A DNA stretch of 64,000 bases from Pelotomaculum isophthalicicum JI (GTDB lineage: Bacteria > Bacillota > Desulfotomaculia > Desulfotomaculales > Pelotomaculaceae). Positions 37,876 to 46,907 of the stretch are shown here, piece by piece; within the stretch, counting starts at the first letter, position 1; each line of letters starts with the position of its first letter. The stretch spans positions 62,001 through 126,000 of the forward strand of contig NZ_JAKOAV010000003.1 in assembly GCF_029478095.1 (NCBI RefSeq), read 5' to 3'. The notes below the pieces were generated by a model. That model saw nothing but the letters and a program-made list of their open reading frames with translations. It had not been told where the DNA came from and did no database searches. The position numbers and the translations under genes are program-made.

Positions 37876-39108
37876 ATGGATTTTATTGTTCAGAAGTTCG
37901 GCGGCACTTCCCTTGTTGATGAAGACATGCGTTTAAAGGTCGCCGCCAAGGTAGTCGAAGCCAGTCAGGCAGGTTACTTTCCGGTAGTTGTAGTATCTGC
38001 TATCGGACGCCAGGGTGAGCCCTATGCGACTGATACACTCCTTTCATATGCCAGCAGCGGTAATAAGGAACTGTCGCCCCGTGAATCCGATCTCCTGATG
38101 TCCTGTGGGGAAATCATTTCCGGTGTGGTGTTGACAGCCACTATACAAAAATTAGGCTACCCGGCCATTTTCCTAACCGGAGCGCAGGCCGGCATAATTA
38201 CAGACAATAATTATACCGAGGCAAGAATCATCAAGGTTGACCCGCAATGCATAGTGCGACATGCCTTGGAGGGGAAAATTGTTATAGTTGCCGGATTTCA
38301 GGGTATTACCAATGAGGGGGAAGTCACCACACTTGGCAGGGGCGGCAGTGATACCACTGCGGCAGCCCTTGGTGTTGCGCTTGAGGCAACCAGCGTTGAT
38401 ATTTTTACTGACGTTGAAGGTATAATGACAGCAGACCCGAGAATTGTATCTGACGCGAGACCTCTTGAGACTGTGACATATAATGAGATCTGCCAACTCG
38501 CCCAGGAAGGAGCCAAAGTGATTCACCCCCGGGCTGTGGAAATTACCATGCAAAAAAATATTCCTTTGAGGATTAAATGCACTTTTAACGACGCGCCAGG
38601 TACTCTAGTTACTTCGTATGGAGAAGTATATAAGGGTTCTATAGATATTACCAGGGACCGTACAATAACTGGAATTACAAATATCTCTGACGTCAGCAGG
38701 ATGAAAATTATAATTAAAAATTGTTCTGATGTCCCTGAATTTCAGAAAAAAATATTTAATGCTTTGGCGCATGCCGGAATTAGTTTAGATCTAATCAACA
38801 TACTTTCGGAATCAATTCTTTTTACTGTAAAAAATTCGGTTGTAGCCAAAGCAGTTCGTGTCCTGGAAGAAATAAATATTTACCCCGAGGTGCTGCCTGA
38901 TTGCGCTAAAGTGGCGGTTGTGGGAGCAGGAATGACTGGTGTTCCCGGTGTTATGGCTAAAATTGTTGAGGCGCTGTCTAACGAAAAAATACAGATCTTG
39001 CAGTCTGCCGATTCTTATACAACAATTTGGATACTGGTGAAGCGGGTTGAAATGGAAAAATGTATCCAAATATTGCACCGGCAATTCAGACCGGGTGAAT
39101 ATTTATAA
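37876..39108 (+). CDS. dapG: Aspartate kinase
   Basis: Aspartokinase phosphorylates aspartate at the head of the lysine/DAP pathway. The 410-residue product has VQKFGGTSL near the N-terminus, the [12 protein letters not shown] substrate motif, and two C-terminal ACT domains for allosteric control. The combination with dpaAB-asd-dapA matches dapG (the DAP-sensitive isozyme) of Bacillus, rather than lysC; the feedback ligand cannot be read from sequence. No lysine riboswitch is seen upstream; the gap is taken up by repeat copy F. Confidence 0.92.
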   Translation: MDFIVQKFGGTSLVDEDMRLKVAAKVVEASQAGYFPVVVVSAIGRQGEPYATDTLLSYASSGNKELSPRESDLLMSCGEIISGVVLTATIQKLGYPAIFLTGAQAGIITDNNYTEARIIKVDPQCIVRHALEGKIVIVAGFQGITNEGEVTTLGRGGSDTTAAALGVALEATSVDIFTDVEGIMTADPRIVSDARPLETVTYNEICQLAQEGAKVIHPRAVEITMQKNIPLRIKCTFNDAPGTLVTSYGEVYKGSIDITRDRTITGITNISDVSRMKIIIKNCSDVPEFQKKIFNALAHAGISLDLINILSESILFTVKNSVVAKAVRVLEEINIYPEVLPDCAKVAVVGAGMTGVPGVMAKIVEALSNEKIQILQSADSYTTIWILVKRVEMEKCIQILHRQFRPGEYL

Positions 39109-39122
39109 AGAAGGTGAAAGAT

Positions 39123-40007
39123 TTGACAAATGATTTTGGTCGAATGATTACAGCTATGGTTACACCCTTTAATAAAGATCTTACAATTAATTTAAGCCAG
39201 GCCAAAAAATTAGCTTCTTACCTGGTTCAGACCGGGTCGGACGGATTGGTGGTTGCAGGTACGACCGGTGAATCGCCGACTCTTAGTACAGATGAGAAGG
39301 TCGGGCTTTTCGAAGCGATTGTTGAAGAGGTTGGTGGTAAAGCTGCTGTAATCGCCGGTACCGGCAGTAACTCCACTGCCAGCAGCATAGTCTTAACCCA
39401 AGCCGCGCAAAAAGCCGGAGTTGATGGTGTTATGCTGGTAGCTCCTTATTACAACAAGCCGTCACAGGAGGGGCTTTTTCAGCATTTCAAAGCCATAGCA
39501 GAGAGTACGGAACTGCCGATTATTCTGTATAATATACCGGGTAGGACCTCAGTAAACATGTTGCCTGAGACAGTGGCAAGGCTTGCTGAGATCACTAATA
39601 TTGTCGCAATCAAGGAAGCAAGCGGCAGTTTGGATCAGGTTAGTGAATTAAGACGTTCTTTACCTGACCACTTTGCTATTTACAGTGGTGACGACTCATT
39701 GACCTTGCCTGTTCTAGCGTTGGGCGGCAAGGGGGTAATAAGTGTGGCTTCTCACTTAACAGGTATGCGCATTAAAGAGATGATTAACGCGTATACTTCC
39801 GGCAATACTACCCTGGCTACAAAAATTCACTTGGAACTTTTCCCTGTTTTTAAAGGAATGTTTATTACTACTAATCCGGCACCAGTGAAAACTGCTTTAA
39901 GCATCAAAGGCTGGCAGGTAGGCGGTCTGCGCCTTCCTTTAGTGCAAGTTACTGCGGCGGAAAAAGAAAATATTTGCTCCTTATTGGTAAACATGAAATT
40001 ATTATAG
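39123..40007 (+). CDS. dapA: 4-hydroxy-tetrahydrodipicolinate synthase
   Basis: DapA condenses pyruvate with aspartate semialdehyde. The roughly 294-residue TIM barrel has [12 protein letters not shown], the catalytic tyrosine near 136 in [10 protein letters not shown] and the Schiff-base lysine near 164 in [13 protein letters not shown] at 39123, after AAGAAGGTG, is the likely start; a GTG at 39114 overlaps the ribosome site. It closes the cluster feeding both peptidoglycan and dipicolinate. Confidence 0.94.
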   Translation: MTNDFGRMITAMVTPFNKDLTINLSQAKKLASYLVQTGSDGLVVAGTTGESPTLSTDEKVGLFEAIVEEVGGKAAVIAGTGSNSTASSIVLTQAAQKAGVDGVMLVAPYYNKPSQEGLFQHFKAIAESTELPIILYNIPGRTSVNMLPETVARLAEITNIVAIKEASGSLDQVSELRRSLPDHFAIYSGDDSLTLPVLALGGKGVISVASHLTGMRIKEMINAYTSGNTTLATKIHLELFPVFKGMFITTNPAPVKTALSIKGWQVGGLRLPLVQVTAAEKENICSLLVNMKLL

Positions 40008-40083
40008 GAAGTTGATAAATATATACCATTAGAACTTGTGGACAGGTTCCATAATATATTTGTCCAAGCCATTGAGCGCTGGC

Positions 40084-40112
40084 TTGTTGCAGGTAAAAAA
40101 ATGAAGTATAAT
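40084..40112 (+). promoter_or_regulatory. Promoter for the RNase J gene
   Basis: TTGTTG (40084-40089), a 17-nt spacer and a perfect TATAAT (40107-40112) precede a leader of about 125 nt. A CAAGCCA...TGGCTTG inverted repeat (about 40063-40084) lies just upstream and could be a weak terminator of the dap transcript. Confidence 0.65.
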
Positions 40113-40244
40113 ATTACCTGAATGTAAAGCAAGGCTTTCCTAGAACTATCAGTCAATAAAATACTTCCCACCTTCTCCTAGTTTATCTCACCGGTTGCAG
40201 TACGATATATAATTGTTTTTTTAGATGGTTAAGGAGGTGCGGAT

Positions 40245-41903
40245 TTGGCGCGAGATCCCAAATTGTCCCTGATTCCTCTCGGAGGATTAGGGGAAATCGG
40301 CAAAAATATGATGGCGGTGAGATTTGGGGAGAATATTTTAGTAATTGACTGCGGTTTAATGTTCCCGGAAGAAGAAATGTTGGGAATAGATATTGTTATT
40401 CCGGACATTACCTATCTGTTGGATAATAGGGAGCTTGTCCGCGGGATAGTGCTTACCCATGGCCATGAGGATCATATAGGAGCCCTGCCTTATGTCTTGC
40501 GGCAGTTAAATGTTCCTGTGTACGGCACGAGGCTTACCTTAGGCTTGCTGCAAGGTAAGCTTAAGGAGCGGAATGTTGATGCCGCTCTTAATTCGGTTAA
40601 GCCAAGGGACATTGTTCAAATCGGGCCATTCAGGGTGGAATTCATCAAAGTATCGCACAGTATACCGGATGCTGTGGCAATAGCCGTGCATACACCGGTG
40701 GGAGTGATTATTTACACTGGTGACTTTAAATTTGACCAGACCCCGGTCGACGGCCAGGTTACTGATTTTCACCGGCTGGCTCAGTTGGGTGACAAAGGTG
40801 TATTGGTTTTGCTGTCGGATAGCACCAACGCTGAAATACCAGGATACACCCTTTCTGAGCGAATGGTGGGAAATACTTTTGATGAAACCTTTCGCCAGGC
40901 TACTGAGCGGATTATTATCGCCACATTTGCGTCAAATGTGCACAGGCTCCAGCAAGCCATCCAGGTAGCTCACAGGCAGAACCGCAAGGTTGCCGTAGTG
41001 GGACGTAGCATGGTTAATGTGGTCAGTGTGGCTTACGAACTCGGATATCTTCATATTCCCGAGAACACGATGGTCGAGTTAGATGAGGCAAACCGTCTGC
41101 CGAGACATAAGGTGGTAATTTTAACAACAGGCAGTCAGGGAGAACCGATGTCGGCTTTGACGAGAATAGCCTTGTCAGATCATAAACAGGTAGATATTGT
41201 ACCGGGCGACACGGTTATTATTTCGGCCACTCCTATCCCCGGAAACGAAAAGGTGGTTGCCCGGATTATAGACCAGCTTTTCAAACAAGGAGCGTATGTT
41301 ATTTACGAATCGGCTTCAAGTATTCACGTATCAGGACATCCGTGCCAGGAAGACCTCAAAATGATGATTAACCTGGTTCGCCCCAAGTTTTTTGTACCTG
41401 TGCACGGGGAATACAGAATGCTCATTAAGCACGCTGAACTGGCCAAAGAAGTTGGGGTTTTGCCGGGGAATGTTTTTGTGGCGGAAAATGGCCAGGTATT
41501 GGAATTCACCCGCCGCGCCGGGCGAATCAACGGCAAGGTAACGGCTGGAAAAGTGCTTGTTGATGGTTTAGGTGTCGGGGATGTTGGCAATATCGTTCTC
41601 AGAGATCGCAAGCAGCTATCCCAGGATGGAATTCTGATCGTGGTTGTTACAATAAATCGAGAAGCAGGTTTGATTGTAGCCGGTCCTGATATAGTATCAC
41701 GAGGTTTTGTTTACGTCCGGGAATCGGAAGAATTGCTGGAAGAAGCCAGGATAAAGGTTAGGAATGCGTTAGATATATGCACGGAACGTGGTGTATCGGA
41801 ATGGTCGGCAATTAAATCGCAAGTAAGGGAAGTTTTAGGAAAATTTCTTTATGAAAAAACTAGGAGAAGGCCAATGATTTTACCCATCATCATGGAAGTG
41901 TGA
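40245..41903 (+). CDS. rnj: Ribonuclease J
   Basis: This metallo-beta-lactamase/beta-CASP ribonuclease has 5' exo- and endonuclease activity and is central to mRNA decay in Firmicutes. In 552 residues the metal ligands are in THGHEDHIG (H72, H74, D76, H77), with LLSDSTNA, the beta-CASP domain with TGSQGEPMSALTR, and VHGEYRML. It starts at a TTG behind AAGGAGGTG. Whether it is J1 or J2 cannot be decided here; the position next to dapA resembles ymfA/rnjB. Confidence 0.93.
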   Translation: MARDPKLSLIPLGGLGEIGKNMMAVRFGENILVIDCGLMFPEEEMLGIDIVIPDITYLLDNRELVRGIVLTHGHEDHIGALPYVLRQLNVPVYGTRLTLGLLQGKLKERNVDAALNSVKPRDIVQIGPFRVEFIKVSHSIPDAVAIAVHTPVGVIIYTGDFKFDQTPVDGQVTDFHRLAQLGDKGVLVLLSDSTNAEIPGYTLSERMVGNTFDETFRQATERIIIATFASNVHRLQQAIQVAHRQNRKVAVVGRSMVNVVSVAYELGYLHIPENTMVELDEANRLPRHKVVILTTGSQGEPMSALTRIALSDHKQVDIVPGDTVIISATPIPGNEKVVARIIDQLFKQGAYVIYESASSIHVSGHPCQEDLKMMINLVRPKFFVPVHGEYRMLIKHAELAKEVGVLPGNVFVAENGQVLEFTRRAGRINGKVTAGKVLVDGLGVGDVGNIVLRDRKQLSQDGILIVVVTINREAGLIVAGPDIVSRGFVYVRESEELLEEARIKVRNALDICTERGVSEWSAIKSQVREVLGKFLYEKTRRRPMILPIIMEV

Positions 41904-41935
41904 CGAAAGAAACTGGAAATAATCCTAAGTGAATT

Positions 41936-41959
41936 AAGCCGCTATTATGCGGCTTTTCC
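41936..41959 (+). terminator. Terminator after RNase J
   Basis: GCCGC (41938-41942) pairs with GCGGC (41949-41953) around TATTAT and is followed by TTTTCCGTTCTT. Confidence 0.7.
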
Positions 41960-42002
41960 GTTCTTATTACGGATATTTAAGTAAATGTAGTGAAAAAATA
42001 TA

Positions 42003-42031
42003 TTGCACAGGTAATTAATAACTTATATAAT
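42003..42031 (+). promoter_or_regulatory. Promoter upstream of the c-di-GMP riboswitch
   Basis: TTGCAC (42003-42008), exactly 17 nt of spacer and a perfect TATAAT (42026-42031). Transcription would begin just before the riboswitch aptamer. Confidence 0.75.
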
Positions 42032-42039
42032 AACAACAA

Positions 42040-42125
42040 AGCAATCTATGCCGAAAGGCATAGGGCGCAAAGCTACGGACCTAAAGGGTTATTGATTTGC
42101 CTTACGGTAGCCGGGCTGCCTTAGG
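42040..42125 (+). ncRNA. Cyclic di-GMP-I (GEMM-I) riboswitch
   Basis: The sequence follows the class I aptamer closely: a GCCGAAAGGC hairpin with the GAAA tetraloop, GGGCGCAAAGCUACGGACCUAAAG in the junction and receptor, and a second stem ending in UUACGGUAGCCGGGCUGCC. The GNRA loop and its receptor-like strand, and the conserved C in the AGCCGGG segment, are where the class I aptamer grips the ligand. It lies between a promoter and a strong terminator and precedes a surface-protein gene set, so c-di-GMP probably switches termination. Confidence 0.88.
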
Positions 42126-42138
42126 TTATATTATTATC

Positions 42139-42177
42139 GCCAAGCCTAAGTATTTAACTTGGGCTTGGCTTTATTAT
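42139..42177 (+). terminator. Riboswitch expression-platform terminator
   Basis: A 13-bp stem (GCCAAGCCTAAGT with ACTTGGGCTTGGC, one G-U pair) at 42139-42169 encloses ATTTA and is followed by TTTATTATT. It lies about 60 nt before the next start codon, in the position expected for ligand-controlled termination. Confidence 0.85.
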
Positions 42178-42235
42178 TACATATTGCGACAAATTGTTTA
42201 CAATATAGTTGTTTTGAATAACTGAGGTGTGACAT

Positions 42236-43204
42236 ATGGTTAGAATAAAACCGGTCAAAGGCATATTTATATTACTATTAGGGATTGGTTTACTTATAGG
42301 AGCATATGACACTGCCAATGCAGTTGAACTTAATGGTGTAAGTCTCGGGCCGTCGATCGTCGACAAAACCGTTAAACCAGGGGAAAGCTTCGAACAAGAA
42401 TTTAACGTGCAGAACCGGACAGGTGAAATTGTTAGAATTGAAGCATATTTACAGGATTTTCGCGAGGAAAACAACCAGTGGAATAAGGTCGAGGACATTG
42501 ATTCCAGCTGGTCGCCCATGACCTGGGCTACTGTCGTCAGCGCTCCGGAAAAACTGGATAATGGGGAACAAGGTAAAATCCGTGTAAGATTTGATGTTCC
42601 TTTAAATGCTGAAGCGGGTGAGCATGTAACTTATTTTAACAGCAAATTCATACCTATGCTCCCGGAACAAGAAGGGAAGTTGTCCGCGGCTATTACTGTG
42701 GCATCAGAAATCCGCTCGCTTGTTTACGTGAAAGTAACCGATGCCGCTGGAAGTTTAAACCTAAAGCGAGACTGGCGCGTTATTAAAGCGGATACAGGTT
42801 TCTGGAACACTGGCAAGCCTGTTTTTATTGTGGCTGTAACAAACACAGGTGATGTGCACCTGGAAGTACGGGGTAATATTGAAATTTATGACGTTCTGAG
42901 AAACCAGAGGACTCAACTCAATGTACCATTGTTTAACGTTTTGCCCGGTAAAGAGAAAAAGATTGAAATTCCTTGGGACGAAGCGCCATTCATCGGTTAT
43001 TTCCAAGGAAACATGTTGTTGACCTATAATAGTGAGAACTTTTATGAACGAAAGCTATCATTCTTAACCGGACCTCTGCTTACAATGGCTGGTACGGTGA
43101 CGATTATTGCGGCCATTATTCTTGCCGTCATTCTATATATTCGCAAGCTTCACAAACGGTTGGCGGAAAAAGGAGGACTGCAGGACAATAATCCCGGAGC
43201 ATAA
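42236..43204 (+). CDS. Exported, C-terminally anchored surface protein (DUF916/WxLIP-like)
   Basis: This 322-residue protein has a signal peptide (about 1-29), two beta-sandwich-like regions (roughly 30-165 and 175-280) and a C-terminal membrane helix (about 286-308) followed by a basic tail. The layout, and segments such as LGPSIVDKTVKPGESFEQEFNVQN and VTNTGDVHLEVRG, resemble the DUF916/DUF3324 WxL-interacting surface proteins, though the match is by pattern only. It is first behind the c-di-GMP riboswitch. The start ATG is behind GAGGTGTG. Likely a cell-surface scaffold or adhesin partner. Confidence 0.65.
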   Translation: MVRIKPVKGIFILLLGIGLLIGAYDTANAVELNGVSLGPSIVDKTVKPGESFEQEFNVQNRTGEIVRIEAYLQDFREENNQWNKVEDIDSSWSPMTWATVVSAPEKLDNGEQGKIRVRFDVPLNAEAGEHVTYFNSKFIPMLPEQEGKLSAAITVASEIRSLVYVKVTDAAGSLNLKRDWRVIKADTGFWNTGKPVFIVAVTNTGDVHLEVRGNIEIYDVLRNQRTQLNVPLFNVLPGKEKKIEIPWDEAPFIGYFQGNMLLTYNSENFYERKLSFLTGPLLTMAGTVTIIAAIILAVILYIRKLHKRLAEKGGLQDNNPGA

Positions 43205-43258
43205 TCATAATTAAATGACACCAACGGTCCGGGTACAACATGAAAGGAGGTGAATTAG

Positions 43259-43729
43259 GTGAAAAAAACCGTAGCTATTCTTTTGATGCTAGGAATACTG
43301 ATGGTTGCCGCGGGCATAGTGAATGCAGCCACCTTGGCTATAACCGCCAATGTTCAAAACTCATTGACCCTGGCGCTTAATCCAGCTTCTTTGACCTTTA
43401 ACAACGTACAGCAAGGTACTGCTACTACCCCTGAGACATTGACAGCCACCACCAGTGGAACCGGTGCCTACCAACTCCAGCTTTCAAGCACATCATTCAT
43501 CGCGTCTGGAGGAGTAACACAACCGGCTAGTGTGCTGCAGTACAGGGATCAATTGTTAGCAGGTAATTACGCAAATGCTTCAGGTACTGCTACAAACATG
43601 TTGGCTTCCGCCGGTACAGCAGTCGTAGGTGGGGATGCGAAGAACTTCGACATTCGGGTTAATTTCCCGGGTAACGCAAGTGACGGCAGTTACACTGCCA
43701 CAGTTACAATTTCCGCTGTCCCACAATAA
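43259..43729 (+). CDS. Small secreted beta-rich protein
   Basis: This 156-residue ORF starts at GTG with AAAGGAGGTG upstream. A typical signal peptide (KKTVAILLMLGILMVAAGIVNA, cleavage near 22) is followed by a Thr/Ser/Ala-rich mature chain of alternating strands (TLAITANVQNSLTLALNPAS, SDGSYTATVTISAVP). No cysteines, no anchor. It resembles the secreted beta-sandwich partners found with DUF916-type proteins, but the WxL motifs themselves are absent. Second gene behind the riboswitch; possibly a matrix or surface subunit. Confidence 0.7.
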   Translation: MKKTVAILLMLGILMVAAGIVNAATLAITANVQNSLTLALNPASLTFNNVQQGTATTPETLTATTSGTGAYQLQLSSTSFIASGGVTQPASVLQYRDQLLAGNYANASGTATNMLASAGTAVVGGDAKNFDIRVNFPGNASDGSYTATVTISAVPQ

Positions 43730-43860
43730 AAGCATTGCCATAAAACAAATAATCCAAAAAAGGCTGCCACCCAAAACGGATTTTGTCTTGACAATGCTTA
43801 AGTTTATTTTAACATGATCACAAGACGAAAACAAATCTAGAAATAAGTGGGATAGCGTAT

Positions 43861-43896
43861 GTATAGTGTCTGGGACTTTAGTCCCAGACACTATAC
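43861..43896. repeat. 17-bp perfect inverted repeat
   Basis: GTATAGTGTCTGGGACT (43861-43877) is followed by TT and its exact reverse complement (43880-43896). A second, 8-bp hairpin CTACTTGC...GCAAGTAG abuts it (43896-43924). There is no T-run on either side, so it is not an ordinary terminator. It lies about 40 nt before the ribosome site of the next gene. Confidence 0.85.
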
Positions 43897-43949
43897 TACT
43901 TGCCGCTTTGCTGGCTGCAAGTAGTGGTTGGACTAAGGGGGAAGATGCG

Positions 43950-44534
43950 TTGGGTAAATGGACGGTAAAACTCCTTTGTTTACTTCTGGGGTCGCTTTGT
44001 TTAATAATTTGCTCTGCAAACGGCGCCAACCTGGAAACTAAGGCCAATATACAGAAACAGCTTGATGTCATAATAGATGCTAATTCATTGTCATTTCCAA
44101 CGGTTAATGTTGGCAAAATTAGCGAAGAAAAAAATGTTACTGTCATGGTTAAGGGTAATGACCTATATCAGCTATATATTCAAGCAACAGTTTTAAAAGC
44201 AGATGGTTTAAAGGAGCTTCTGCCAACTGTGCTGGAGTTCAAGGAAAAGTCGGAGTCACGGTGGCTTCCTGCATCAGATGCGCTGATTCCTGTATTGACA
44301 ACGCCGGCTATGGCAAAAGCGAGTGGCGATCAAAAAGAAATAGCTTTTCGCTTGAATGTTCCACCTTCCGCTAAGCCTGGCTTGTATAGTTGTGAAGTGA
44401 ATATAATTGCCTGTGTGTACGCGGATGCAAATAAAAGTGTGAACAAAGATATTCCTGCCGGTGTAAGCGAAGATGTTCATAAGATTGACAATGAAAATGA
44501 TTCTACAAGTGTAAGCGAACATGTTTATAATTGA
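43950..44534 (+). CDS. Secreted protein of unknown function, third gene of the surface cluster
   Basis: About 194 residues. A TTG at 43950 behind AAGGGGGA is proposed, giving GKWTVKLLCLLLGSLCLIICSANGA as signal peptide; the longer open frame would run through a 17-bp inverted repeat. The mature part (LETKANIQKQLDVIIDANSLSFPTVNVGKIS) has the same strand pattern as the preceding gene's product, so the two are probably related secreted proteins. A tail rich in Lys, Asp and Val (about 165-194) is probably disordered. Confidence 0.6.
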   Translation: MGKWTVKLLCLLLGSLCLIICSANGANLETKANIQKQLDVIIDANSLSFPTVNVGKISEEKNVTVMVKGNDLYQLYIQATVLKADGLKELLPTVLEFKEKSESRWLPASDALIPVLTTPAMAKASGDQKEIAFRLNVPPSAKPGLYSCEVNIIACVYADANKSVNKDIPAGVSEDVHKIDNENDSTSVSEHVYN

Positions 44535-44556
44535 TATGTTAAGCTGTGAATAATTT

Positions 44557-46617
44557 TTATTGATGAGGGAGTGTTGACAAAAATTTCTGGACAAGCTGTG
44601 GGTCGAATTGTTCACCGGAACATTTTTTTAATTCAACCACTGCTTCACTAACAGTTGTAGCTTTTCGGTAAGGACGGTCGCTCGTCATAGCGTCATAAGC
44701 ATCGACAATTGCCAGGATGCGGCACTCCAAGGGAATTTCTTCACCTGCCAAACCCAACGGATAACCTTTACCGTTAAACCATTCGTGGTGTTTGAGAATC
44801 CAATCGGCGATAGATTTAAGATCGGGCACAGTGTTGGCGATTCGGCAACCGATTTCACAGTGCTGTTTGATTTGGAGAAATTCATCATCATTAAGGGGAC
44901 CTGGCTTAAATAGAATCCGGTCAGGTATGCCGATTTTGCCAAGGTCGTGGAATAGGGTAAAAAGACGCAAGTCGTTTAGCATATGATCGGGGATACCACA
45001 AGCAATAGCAAGCTGCACAACCATTTCCTGCATTCGTTCAGCGTGCCCCTCGGTTATAAAATCTCTGGCCTCCAGAACCTTCTTTAAGGTGTTTACAATG
45101 ATGCTGCGGGTACTCTGGGCGTGACTTAGTTTTTCCCTGTACATATTGAGGTCCGCCTCTTTAAATAGGTCGGTTGAGCTTTTTGTGATGTCGTTGCTAA
45201 CTGCAAATCCGGTTGATAAGCTTAAAGAGATTTCCGGCTGGCTCTTATTGTATTTTTTAATGGCATTTTTTAGCCGTTGACATGCGTTTTCAACTGTGGA
45301 ATTATCGGTACTTGGGAGTATAATTACAAATTCATCTCCACCAATACGGGCTACAATATCACTCTTGCGAAAACAGTTGCTGAGCAAATTTGCCGCTGCT
45401 TGAAGCAGTTTGTTGCCTGCTTCGTGTCCCATGGTGTCGTTAACTAGTTTTAACCCATCCACATCACAAACAATAATTCCCAACGGTAAATAGCTGCCGC
45501 CCTCCATACGGTGCATTTCTTCATTGAAGAATGCACGGTTATAAAGTCCGGTGAGGGAGTCGTGCAAACTCAAATATTTGTATTGCTTTTCAACCTGCTT
45601 GCGTTCGGTTATATCATAGTAATGTTCAATCCGCCCGCCTGCGTATAACCCTGAATAGATAGGCTGGCTATAATGTTCTAGCCAACGTTCCTGGTGCTGC
45701 TCAGAAGGTGAAACGTGACATTCAAAGCTTTCCACATATGTATTATCTTCATAAGTGGCCAGCAGCTTTTGGGCGAATGTTTCAGGCTGGGCAAAGAAGT
45801 ATTTTATTCTTTCATCGATCAGATTTCGCGCGCTGATCCCAAGAATTTCTTCTCTGTGCAACAAAAAAAAGCTCTCAAGAGCCCTGTTCAACCAGACAAC
45901 TTTAAAATCCCAGTCTAGAATCATTATGCCCACAGCAGAACTGTCGAGCACGTCATCGACCAGTGTGCGAAATCTTTCCTCGCTGTCTTTTAAAGCCTCT
46001 TCAGCCTGTTTGCGTGCTGTGATGTCATTAAGTACGCCGGTCAAGCCGGCAAGTTTTTCGCTTTCAAAGAGCGGGCCGCAGGAGATGCGAAAGTGGCGAT
46101 ATGCTCCGGATTTATTGATGAGCCGGCATTCATACAGTACTTCTTCTGTTTTTGCTTTTTCTAACATGGCCAATAGACCATTAGAATCGTCAGAATGCAC
46201 AAAGTTAGTGATAGATTTGCCTTTAAATTCGTCTGGTTTAAAAGCGGATAATTTTTCTATAACCGGGCTCACGTATGTTATAAAATTATATAGATCTAAA
46301 GTAAAAATGGCATCATTGATGTTTTCCACCAGCGTACGGTATCTTTCCTCAGATTTATTTAATTTCTCCTGGATTCCCGTCAATTCCAGCAACTGTAAAC
46401 GATAAAGCCGCCAAATAAGGAAAATAAACAAAAATCCAAATATCAACACCATTGTATTGCATAGAAGTTGACTATCGCATTTATCTGTATCAGGAAAAAA
46501 AACATCTATAAAGAACCGTTCCAGCAAAATGCTAATTAAGTAACATATCGTAAAACCAATAAGATAATAAAATGCTTTGGATAAATAATTGTTGTTTTTA
46601 AACAATAGTTTAATCAC
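44557..46617 (-). CDS. PAS-PAS-GGDEF-HD-GYP cyclic-di-GMP signalling protein
   Basis: This 686-residue protein is membrane-anchored by two N-terminal helices (about 13-33 and 52-70), followed by two PAS domains (about 88-205 and 212-342), a GGDEF diguanylate cyclase domain (about 345-500) and an HD-GYP phosphodiesterase domain (about 505-686). The cyclase motif GGDEF is intact at 426-430, with an RxxD inhibitory site at R417-D420. The HD pair is H557-D558 and GYP is at 618-620. So both making and breaking of c-di-GMP appear possible. It converges on a gene set controlled by a c-di-GMP riboswitch. Confidence 0.93.
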   Translation of the reverse strand: MIKLLFKNNNYLSKAFYYLIGFTICYLISILLERFFIDVFFPDTDKCDSQLLCNTMVLIFGFLFIFLIWRLYRLQLLELTGIQEKLNKSEERYRTLVENINDAIFTLDLYNFITYVSPVIEKLSAFKPDEFKGKSITNFVHSDDSNGLLAMLEKAKTEEVLYECRLINKSGAYRHFRISCGPLFESEKLAGLTGVLNDITARKQAEEALKDSEERFRTLVDDVLDSSAVGIMILDWDFKVVWLNRALESFFLLHREEILGISARNLIDERIKYFFAQPETFAQKLLATYEDNTYVESFECHVSPSEQHQERWLEHYSQPIYSGLYAGGRIEHYYDITERKQVEKQYKYLSLHDSLTGLYNRAFFNEEMHRMEGGSYLPLGIIVCDVDGLKLVNDTMGHEAGNKLLQAAANLLSNCFRKSDIVARIGGDEFVIILPSTDNSTVENACQRLKNAIKKYNKSQPEISLSLSTGFAVSNDITKSSTDLFKEADLNMYREKLSHAQSTRSIIVNTLKKVLEARDFITEGHAERMQEMVVQLAIACGIPDHMLNDLRLFTLFHDLGKIGIPDRILFKPGPLNDDEFLQIKQHCEIGCRIANTVPDLKSIADWILKHHEWFNGKGYPLGLAGEEIPLECRILAIVDAYDAMTSDRPYRKATTVSEAVVELKKCSGEQFDPQLVQKFLSTLPHQ

Positions 46618-46811
46618 TCCGTTAATTGTTTAATGGAAGCAATAGTTTTTATACTTATTTTATTGAGGTATATTTGTCATATTTTCGACATAAATACTTA
46701 GAATCCTTTTTATGCCAGGGTGCCAATATCGGGAGATATAATATAAATTAAATTAGAAGAAGTGTAATAATATGTATTTACAAGTTATTATCATATAAAC
46801 GACAATAATTC

Positions 46812-46849
46812 AAAAAAACACCATTTGCCTTGTTAAGCATCCGGTGTTT
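46812..46849 (-). terminator. Terminator of the activase operon
   Basis: Read on the - strand, AAACACC pairs with GGTGTTT, with an inner TGC/GCA pairing, and a run of seven T follows. It lies 58 nt downstream of the activase gene. The rest of 46618-46907 is AT-rich and holds no gene that I can see; it must contain the promoter of the GGDEF/HD-GYP gene. Confidence 0.8.
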
Positions 46850-46907
46850 ATCAGATGTTAATAAATATTATTGGTTAACAGATAACGGACTGTAAAATAA
46901 GCTGAGC

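Noticed and set aside
43580-44146. A 188-codon open frame on the - strand across the surface genes
   Set aside because: It overlaps two + strand genes that have signal peptides and strong ribosome sites; the composition is that of an antisense shadow.
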